From positions 1,612,001-1,676,000 of the forward strand of contig JAPNXP010000013.1 of the NCBI GenBank assembly GCA_028753945.1: a stretch of DNA of 64,000 bases. The letters run 5' to 3'. Under the pieces are notes generated by a model. That model did not search any database. It had not been told where the DNA came from and worked only from the letters and a program-made list of their open reading frames with translations. Below are positions 56,870 to 64,000 of the stretch, piece after piece (the stretch's first letter is position 1; every line of letters starts with the position of its first letter). The position numbers were made by a program, and so were the translations under genes. The DNA comes from Hexactinellida sp. DTS-2022 (Eukaryota; Porifera; Hexactinellida).

Positions 56870-57715
56870 ACTAGCCGAGTACCCGCGCTTCCCCGCGGTA
56901 TTCAAATTCACGGGATGTCTTATAATGAGTAAATAATCATATTTACATATGTTATTGATAGTATTAATAATAGCCGAAGCGCCGCCGTCCGCCACAAAAA
57001 GCTTTCTTGAGTGGCATTTTTTATGATTTGAAATATGACGGATGTGAATGTGTAATATGACGGATATGTAATATGACGGATGTGAAATGTAAAATATGTG
57101 AAATGTGAAATGTGAAATATGTTAAAAATATTGTAAACAGTTGTATTAATATTACGGGGATCATAGTAATGAGACTATTGACAACTCAATGCAAGCAGAA
57201 ATTTTATTGGTTAAATCATGTCAGCTATAACAAGGGGCATTCAATTTTTGTTTTCTTTCATACACAATTGACCCATTGAATTATAGACCAATAAAACTCG
57301 AGTCAGAATAATGTGAAAAGTCAGCAATCTGATAGATCAAGGTCGGTACCCTCGCAAAGTGTTGAAAAATATGCATGTGGTAAATTTCAAATTATGCATT
57401 CTATTGACTTTAAAATATCATATTTGGACTCCTCATACACTAAGACCTAGATTGCACGTTTGAAATGTTTTTCTAGCAGCACTGTAAACTTTTGATAATT
57501 CCCATTGAAATGTATGAGAAGGTGCCAAAAATATCATATATTTCGAATTCACTCCGCGAGAAATGTAGGTATCTCTTAAAAATTCCTTATTCAGGGTGGT
57601 TGGGTAACTCCTAAGTGACATACAAAATTTGGTACAGATCTGTTTAGAACTCTCAGAGGAGATGTGAGTGTGAGGACATACACACACACACACACACACA
57701 CATTGAACCGAATAT
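56870..57715 (-). repeat. LINE/SINE-like repeat pieces ending in a CA microsatellite
   Basis: 56870-57000 contains CCGAGTACCCGCGCTTCCCCGCGG, a phrase of the kind found at ends of invertebrate retroposons. 57560-57715 (GTGACATACAAAATTTGGTACAGATC.., GACATACACACACA, CATTGAACCGAATA) resembles widespread invertebrate LINE/SINE 3' ends with an ACAC tail. TATGACGGATGTGAA-type short tandem repeats lie at 57043-57110. Exact borders and family are uncertain. Confidence 0.45.
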
Positions 57716-58108
57716 TATTTGCCGAATAGTTGATATTTGGTTGACTTAGATGGCTAATACCAACAAAAATCCGTTCTACCTCCTTTTCTAAACAGGGACA
57801 CTTAAGATAGCTCTTATTCTCAAATTGATGGCGAATATTCTATCCTTATAAGTATTTTTCTACTTAATTAATCTAGGGAATCATCACCAATGAGAAGTTA
57901 TTTGTTGTTTTTATTGATCTTCTTTTGTACTTACTACGATTTATTTACCTGCATTCATAGAAAGTCACTTTTTAACCAATCATACTCCATGATGTAAATA
58001 GCAACGCTTTTAACTTTGCGTATTATGCTGGTAATTTGGTGCTTGTTTGAGTATATATTCCCACATTGCGAACAGTCATTTCGTTTCGAAATTCAATTCT
58101 TCCTATAA

Positions 58109-60035
58109 TTGATCAATTCTTTAATGGAAATACAAGAAGCCTTTTATACAAAAATCTCTCAAATCCCGAGAGATAGCAAATCAGAACTCCAAACAACGAG
58201 TGATATCAATGAAAAAATACGAATCTTGATTGCAGGAAAGCCAACACAAGGTGTAGCTTATTATAGATGGTACAGATTGAACAAAAGGTACACCCTAGTG
58301 AAATGTCCTACGTCAACCATTCTAAATCTTCAAGGGAATGGCGAAGTCCAAATAAGAGAGTGATACCATTGGAGGATATATACGACACGCTAAAAAGAGT
58401 TCATCATGATCAAAATCACTGTGGCCGAACAGGATTATATAAACGTATCACAATGGAATATTATGGAATTACTCGGTCAATTTGCCAAATATTCGTAAAT
58501 CACTGCGAGGTTTGTCAATTGAAGAAATCCCGTAAGTCAATTAAATCCCTTGTTATAAAACCTATTTCTTCATCGAATTATCTCTCTCGAAGCCAGGTGG
58601 ATCTAATTGATTTACTAGTGTTTATCCTGAAGCAAACCAACCATTAAACTGGCTGCTAGTATATCAGGACCATTTCACAAAATTTGTGCGTCTTAGAGCC
58701 CTGAGGAGAAAGTGTGCAGAAGAAGTGACCGAAGCACTCATGGACATATTTTGTGAACTTGGCCCCCCCTCTTATCTTGCACTCAGATAATGGAAGAGAG
58801 TTCAATAATTCTCTATTATTCCAGCTTATCAATGAAAAATGGCCTTCAACTAAAATTATACGCGGCAAGCCTCGTCATCCAGCATCGCAAGGATCTGCCG
58901 AAAGATCCAACCAGGATATCAAAAAGCACTTTACTACAATGATGATGGATAATAATGATACCAACTGGTCCAAATATGTTAGGTTAGTGCAGTACAAGAA
59001 GAATACAAATTTCCATTCTACCATCGGAATGACGCCCTTTCAAGCGATCTTTAATAGGAAGCCTCCGATCGGCTTAAGTGAACTTGGACTTCCAATCGAA
59101 CTAACAAATAACATCTCCATGGAAGAAGATCTGGACAGAACCATAGAAGGGTATAATAATCAAAGCGACATCCAATTGGAAGCCGTTTCAGAGTCAGATA
59201 CATATAGCTCACCTCATCATTTCCACCAGACTACTGATCCTTATCTGGAGGAACTTGCTCAGCCCTTCCCGGATAACCTATGTGTTTTCGACGAATTTCG
59301 TGATCTTTCTTCGTTGCCTCAATTACCATCTTCTCCGTTCAATTCAAAGTTCCCACCGGCAGAACAAGAAAATAATAACTCTAGTATTACTGATAAACAG
59401 GGTACTATAGTTAGCACGAATTGTGCTGTTTGTGAACAAGAAACAACAAAAGCACACACATGTCCAGGATGTTCCAGGTATATTCACACTATTTGCGGCA
59501 GAAGTGAAGGCGAAGAGGGATTTGGAACTTCGGTATGGTGTCATCGTTGTGACCATTTGAGGAGACAAAGGAATTCTGAATTTCAGCGTAGAGGGATTAA
59601 GCGAAAACAAACAGAGCTTCATAAGCGAATGCTCAAATCTAGCTGCAACCGTATACCTGAGGCAGACATCGGTGACAACATTTTACTGCCAATAGCCAAA
59701 CCAGACTCAATAGCATTCGGTAACAAAACATGATTGGTGTTGTATTGGAAAAAAAAGATAACATATACTCTGTTGGCACGAAGTATGGAATACTAGATAA
59801 CAAATATACAGCAAATCAATTCGATATATGTAAATCTAAATTTTTGAATCAAGACAGTATCCCGGCTACCAGATTTCTCAAAGAACGGCAATGCTTAGCG
59901 CTTCTCAAGGTGTCACTTACTCTTGCAAATGTAAGAACTGTTCTACCTTTCGGTGTCCTTGTCGTAGGGCTTTGGTAAATTGCCACTCAAGATGCCATAA
60001 GGGAAAAACTTGCTTCAACAAACTTAATAATTAAT
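58109..60035 (+). pseudogene. KRBA2-like Ginger integrase with PHD-like finger and Cys-rich tail
   Basis: Coding blocks in order. An N-terminal helical part (58109-58363). An HHCC finger (VHHDQNHCGRTGLYKRI..HCEVCQLKK). The integrase core has VDLIDL, LLVYQDHFTKFVRLR, LILHSDNGREFNNS with the second Asp, and KPRHPASQGSAERSNQDIKK with the catalytic Glu. TPFQAIFNRKPPIGL follows. A C2HC PHD-like finger reads CAVCEQETTKAHTCPGC..HTICG..WCHRC (about 59425-59555). A basic linker leads to IGVVLEKKDNIYSVGTKYG and a Cys-rich end SCKCKNCSTFRCPCRRAL..CHSRCHKGKTC (about 59915-60020). This order is that of KRBA2-type domesticated integrases and their transposon relatives. Blocks occupy more than one frame, so this copy looks inactive unless introns are involved. 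Confidence 0.85.
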
Positions 60036-60829
60036 ATCTCATTAATTAGACTACCTCGATATCTAGTTAAATGCAGTAGATACTATCTAGTATAAGTTTC
60101 CGTGTATTCATCTTATTATTGACGTATTACTAATTTGGTTTTGTGTACCTTAGTAAGTCATCGAAATACTACAAGCATAATAAACTTTTTCGATATACTA
60201 CTAGTAACAATAATTATTAAATGGGACGAATAATAGGGAATACCGGTACCATCGTCTGTAAATTGACTAACTTCATGATTACTCCGCGATCCGGAGTGTA
60301 TCGGTAATAATATTATCAGCCTAATACGTAATAGTTAAGTGTTGCTATTTGGATCAGAGTTAGGATATTATTAATAAACCAAATGAAAATATTTTAGAAT
60401 ATTTCGAAGATGGGCCAAGCTAGCTTGGCCCATTCGCGAATAGACCAATTTGTTGGCCAATTTGCAAATGGGCCAGCCCATTCACAAATAGACCAAATTC
60501 GCATTTGGGCTGCAACATAACCAAGGATGGACTAGAAGTCATATCATATTTTGCGCCATCTAAGACTACTTTACTTATAATTTATTATGGGTATACAATT
60601 ATTAATATTATAGGATAAAACACAACCATAATTAGTATTTGCGAATTTTGTTTTACTACATTTAACACAATATTTTCATTATATTTTACTTACACGTATT
60701 TTCTTCTTCCATATATTTATGCTTTTGCCAATCTTTTGTACCTGTTCTAACCTATTCTCCATTCTAACTTATTCTTCATTTTCAATATATATTAGATATT
60801 TTTGGTTCATATCTACATCGAGTGAGAGT

Positions 60830-61270
60830 ATGCCAAACAAATGCTTGTCTCCTGGATGTAAAAGCAACTACTATCCGAATGATGCCTATACACCCGTATT
60901 CAAATCTCCCGAAGACCCAGAATTACGTCAAGCTTGGCTAGACGCGTTACACAGAGAACATCTTAATCCTCCTAAGACATTCTATGTTTGTATAAAGCAT
61001 TTCCTCAAACAAGACATTGACTACACGTTTAGAATTAATGACGGCGTAGAAATCAAGTACCTCAAACGAGACAGACCTCTTTTGGTTAAAGGTGCTGTAC
61101 CTTCACTTCTTCCTGGCTGTCCTAGCTATTTATCTTCTACGCAGACATCGCGAGCATCTCATTTCTCACATGAAACTAAGGAAGAAGAATTATTTATTAT
61201 CGCTCGTAATCTTAGTCTCGAAACAAATACAGAAGGCAAATTGTTTGATGTCATAGTTTTTGTGACCTGA
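60830..61270 (+). CDS. THAP zinc-finger domain of a P-element-type transposase
   Basis: From the ATG at 60830 the frame reads MPNKCLSPGCKSNYYPN (first Cys pair), VFKSPEDPELRQAWLDALHR (with the conserved Trp), TFYVCIKHF (C-x2-H) and AVPSLLPG (the AVPSIF-type end). That is a complete C2CH THAP DNA-binding domain of about 90 residues, followed by a short acidic/Ser-rich stretch to a stop at 61270. An upstream in-frame extension to 60719 is hydrophobic and lacks family support, so I prefer the internal Met. The P-type catalytic region follows at 62830, so this is probably exon 1 of a THAP9-like transposase. Confidence 0.85.
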   Translation: MPNKCLSPGCKSNYYPNDAYTPVFKSPEDPELRQAWLDALHREHLNPPKTFYVCIKHFLKQDIDYTFRINDGVEIKYLKRDRPLLVKGAVPSLLPGCPSYLSSTQTSRASHFSHETKEEELFIIARNLSLETNTEGKLFDVIVFVT

Positions 61271-61997
61271 AGGAGAAAATAAATTCTAACTATCCTGATC
61301 CTTGGCTTGTGTGCACAGTGGTTTATTTGTACCATTCACTGGAAGTAGGTATTTCCAGGGCAGATAGACCTATCAAATGTATTATATACCAATGGGTTAT
61401 CGATGCCTGTGAATCCATTTATGCACTCAGAAAATTATTACGGCTTCTTATTTTTAAGTTATGACGTCATATTATTATTTTTACGCCCATAGTTTCCACA
61501 AATATTTACTAAATTAGTATTTTCAAATAAACTAGAGCTAATTCATTTATATGCAACTCTAAATAAATGCATGGTGTAGATATAAATTAACTATATGATG
61601 TAATTCAGGAGCCTAGGCCAGTTAAATAACCAGCTTTTTTTAAATCATCAACGATTCGACCAAATTTTCCTGATCCAATTTTGGTATTTGATCACCCTTG
61701 CATTTTCTATTCCATTACAGCAACCCGTATATATCCCTTGCTTGAAAGGAATCCCACGCTTCTAAATTATTCAATTTAGTTTACTAATTGATGAAATTTT
61801 CATGAGAAAAATTAAAATCTTTGTATAATTTTTTTTAAAGCCCCCGTATATAGACATGTAGATTTTGTTTTGCGCGGGGTGCGCGGGGTTAGATAGTGAT
61901 TATAACAGAAGTTTATTAGGTCATTATAAGATGAAAAGTGTGTGTGTACACACCACTTGACACCACCACAAAATTAGGCACCTCCTAAAAAGGTATA
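61271..61997. other. Non-coding part of the P-type element
   Basis: No coding frame recognised; probably intron or decayed transposase between the THAP exon and the nested MITE. Confidence 0.3.
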
Positions 61998-62476
61998 CCC
62001 TCCCTACCAAAAGTATTCGTACATCCAAAAATTTCCTATGGAAATAGTACTATTTAACTCTAATATTTATCGCTAATGTATACAAATTCTATGAGATGTC
62101 GCCACTTTGGTTTCAGAATCGTATTCTACGCCACCGAATTGACCATTGTAGAAGCTTTCAGCTCAATTACATATTTAATAGTTTGAAAATTTTCATCCGT
62201 TGTCACCATGTACCACTTATTCCATTGTCCCCATGGTACAAGATGGGAATTAGTGGTACATGGTGGCATAGGATGATAATTCTCAACCTAATCAGTAGCT
62301 AATAGAGTTCAAAGCTTCTTTAAATGTAGATTTCGAATGCGTAGTTTGCGAATATTCAATCTAAATTGCAATATTCCATGTATTTAGTGTACAATAAACA
62401 TTATTATTGACACACTATATTACTATTTACTATTGGAATGCTTATGGAGTACGAATACTTTTGGTAGGGGAGTGTG
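61998..62476. mobile_element. Tc1/mariner-type MITE, 479 bp, TA TSD
   Basis: The left CCCTCCCTACCAAAAGTATTCGTACATCC and right GGAGTACGAATACTTTTGGTAGGGGAGTGTG are inverted repeats flanked by TA. The left tip seems to have lost about three bases relative to the right. A second perfect-looking hairpin lies in its middle (62203-62257). Confidence 0.85.
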
Positions 62477-62599
62477 TATATCTGTCCGGACTATTTCTTG
62501 AATCTTATTTTGTAATGATCCACTACACCTAGAGTTGACCTGATATATATTTGAAATTCAACTATTTTAGGATGATCTAAGGTACAATAATATGTATTG

Positions 62600-64000
62600 A
62601 AAGTCTTAGGTCATAGTGAAAGAAGACTACCGAGAATATGAGCATGATCTGAAGCAAGTTTATGAAATGACAAAATTCAAAAATTTTAATGATTCTGTTG
62701 TGTGATGATTTTATGCATTATATTTCCTAAAGACTTTCGAATTTTCAGCTGAAATTTATCTCTCCTACGTTTTAGCTTATGCTTAAAACGATAATAATGG
62801 TTTAGTCTAATTTGAGAACCTTGAAATTTTGCACTACTTCCTGTCGATAAACCACTGTGGTGTGGTTACAAGAAGATATGGTAAACTTCATTTATCCATG
62901 TAAATCAGAGGGAGTTATTAGAGTAGAAGCAGCTTTGATCATTGACTCTACGTTGAAAGAACGAGGTTTCTTCCAGTCCAAAGAAATATCCTAGGGATCG
63001 ACTGATGTCAGGCAAATCGAAACTCTGCTTACAGAATTAGTGAATACAATATCTCGTTCTTCCAGAAAGATATCCCAACCTAGTGATATGATAGCTGAAG
63101 CCACTGCTCTTTTTCATAATGCAATATCTAGTATTGGAGACCACTCAAAGGAAGACATTGTTCATATATCCCAGGGGTTCTTAACCTTTTTTATGTAATT
63201 TCCCCTTTTGGTCTGTTCACTCTACCCTATTTCCCCCTTCATTTGCATAAGGAAAAAGTAGCCATGAACAAACAACCTTTTGGATGTCTGCTGCTTACAT
63301 ATTTAGCAAACCATAGAGCATAACATCAATATGATTGGTGATCAGTACTTTGAAATGATCTATGTAGATAAAATATATGGTTTATAATATTTTATTTTAT
63401 TAAGTTTATTATTATTATTAGTTTTGTCTAAATTGATTCCCCCCTTATATTCCCGAAATTTCCCCCCAGGGGGAAATTTCACAATGGTTAAGAACTCCTG
63501 ATATATCCAATTATGCTCCTTTTCTTCCTTCGCTCCTATCTATAGTTTGCTAACTCCGAAATCTATGCATTCAGAAGAATAGGCGCAGATATAATACAAT
63601 TACTCAAATCATTGCCCTTAAACCCACCTCATATCTTCAACATGTTATAACTTCATACAGTCCCTTGAATGTATCGCTCTACCCCATTTCAATACGATCC
63701 AAAAACTGTATTCTTCATTCGGGTTGGATATTGAGTTTACTACATTTCTTAAGCAAGCAACTGCAAACTTTAAACCTCAAGAAAAGAATGTAATTTTACA
63801 AATGGATGAGATTCATGTAAAGTCTGATCTTACTTACAAGGCTGGACAAATTATTGGCGGTTCTCTTGATCCGAATGACCCGACAAGGACAGTTTTCTCC
63901 ATTATGGTATCTAGCTTGTTTAAAAAATGGTCTACAATAATTCTACTTTTACCGCTAGGTAGTTCTTCTGCACAACAATTATTCCCTATAGTTCAATCCG
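62600..64000 (+). pseudogene. P-element/THAP9-like transposase core, runs off window
   Basis: Plus-strand pieces read as a P-type transposase. Around 62930 they give a VIRVEAALIIDSTLKERGFF-like stretch, and before the MITE DHSKEDIVHIS. After it come HFNTIQKLYSSFGLDIEFTT (about 63690), VILQMDEIHVKSDLTYKAGQ and IIGGSLDPNDPTRTVFSIMV. The LQMDEIHVK motif carries the first catalytic Asp of the P/THAP9 RNase H-like domain. There is at least one stop before the MITE. The last 300 bases are open to the window end. A 329-bp hAT MITE interrupts the sequence at 63172-63500. Confidence 0.75.
63172..63500. mobile_element. hAT-type MITE, 329 bp, 8-bp TSD, nested in transposase
   Basis: It begins CAGGGGTTCTTAACC and ends GGTTAAGAACTCCTG, a classical hAT terminus. 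ATATATCC is perfectly duplicated on both sides (63164-63171, 63501-63508). Removing the element plus one duplicate restores the DNA reading ..CATATATCCAATTATG.. across the site. CCCCCTT/AAATTTCCCCC blocks lie near both ends. Confidence 0.93.

Larger units (their letters stand above)
56529..60517 (+). mobile_element. Ginger/KRBA2-like DNA transposon, 3989 bp, TAAC TSD
   Basis: It begins TGTTGCAGCCCAAATTCG and ends GCATTTGGGCTGCAACA, with TAAC on both sides (56525-56528, 60518-60521). TIRs of about 150 bp contain nested inverted motifs (GGCCAAGCTAGCTTGGCC, TTGGCCAACAAATTGG). The TGTNR start and 4-bp duplication agree with Ginger. It encodes a plus-strand integrase with PHD-like and Cys-rich modules (58109-60035). 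Between the left TIR and the gene lie a nested MITE (56678-56862) and a LINE/SINE-like repeat ending in (CA)n. It differs from the element at 43200 in its coding modules and intron content, so two Ginger lineages sit side by side. Confidence 0.88.

Noticed and set aside
56529-60517. LTR retrotransposon explanation for the integrase element
   Set aside because: The ends are inverted, not direct, repeats, and no reverse transcriptase, protease or gag region is seen between them; the TIR start and 4-bp duplication fit Ginger.
1-64000. tRNA, rRNA or CRISPR features
   Set aside because: No cloverleaf-like sequence, rRNA core or regularly spaced repeat array was recognised by reading; tandem repeats seen are transposon-internal or microsatellite.

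Overview
This window is AT-rich nuclear DNA from a eukaryote, most likely an invertebrate animal. It holds spliced host-type exons (an Ig-like domain and a transmembrane segment), very long non-coding stretches, and a dense, nested set of animal-type transposons: hAT, P, Ginger, mariner/pogo-like elements, CR1/L2-type LINEs and probable Penelope-like pieces. I saw no bacterial-style operons, rRNA, tRNA or CRISPR. The species cannot be named from sequence alone.

Layout. 1-4 kb: end of a palindromic-repeat element, then a decayed hAT/ZMYM1-like transposase on the minus strand. 4.6-6.5 kb: a 1.47-kb foldback element with a 7-bp target duplication inside an older dispersed repeat. 7.8-8.9 kb: an element with long TIRs rich in alternating purine-pyrimidine. 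9.8-10.7 kb: a pogo-type MITE and a small hAT MITE. 11.8-13.4 kb: a decayed relative of the Ginger element found at 43 kb. 18.2-20.2 kb: a Ginger-type terminus abutting a 5'-truncated LINE. 20.4 kb: a hAT relic. 21.3, 34.6 and 39.1 kb: candidate host exons on the plus strand. 23.4-24.6 kb: another integrase relic. 30.7-33.5 kb: a second LINE carrying nested MITEs. 38.4-38.9 kb: a hAT MITE built of palindromic minisatellite. 41.1-41.4 kb: a mariner relic.

43.2-49.7 kb is the centrepiece: a 6.5-kb Ginger-type DNA transposon with long TIRs, a GGCC flank on both sides, and a nine-exon minus-strand gene whose pieces keep phase from a zinc-binding integrase to an OTU cysteine protease domain. 50.7-56.5 kb is a giant inverted repeat (arms about 1.2 kb, spacer about 3.2 kb) with a probable Penelope-like fragment inside. 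56.5-60.5 kb is a second, distinct Ginger/KRBA2-like transposon (TAAC duplication) with an integrase, a PHD-like finger and a Cys-rich tail. 60.8 kb to the window end is a THAP/P-element-type transposase interrupted by MITEs.

The genes do not form one pathway. The coding content is almost entirely independent mobile elements, many inserted into one another, so relative ages can be read from the nesting. The only host signal is one or two membrane-receptor-like genes spread over very large introns.
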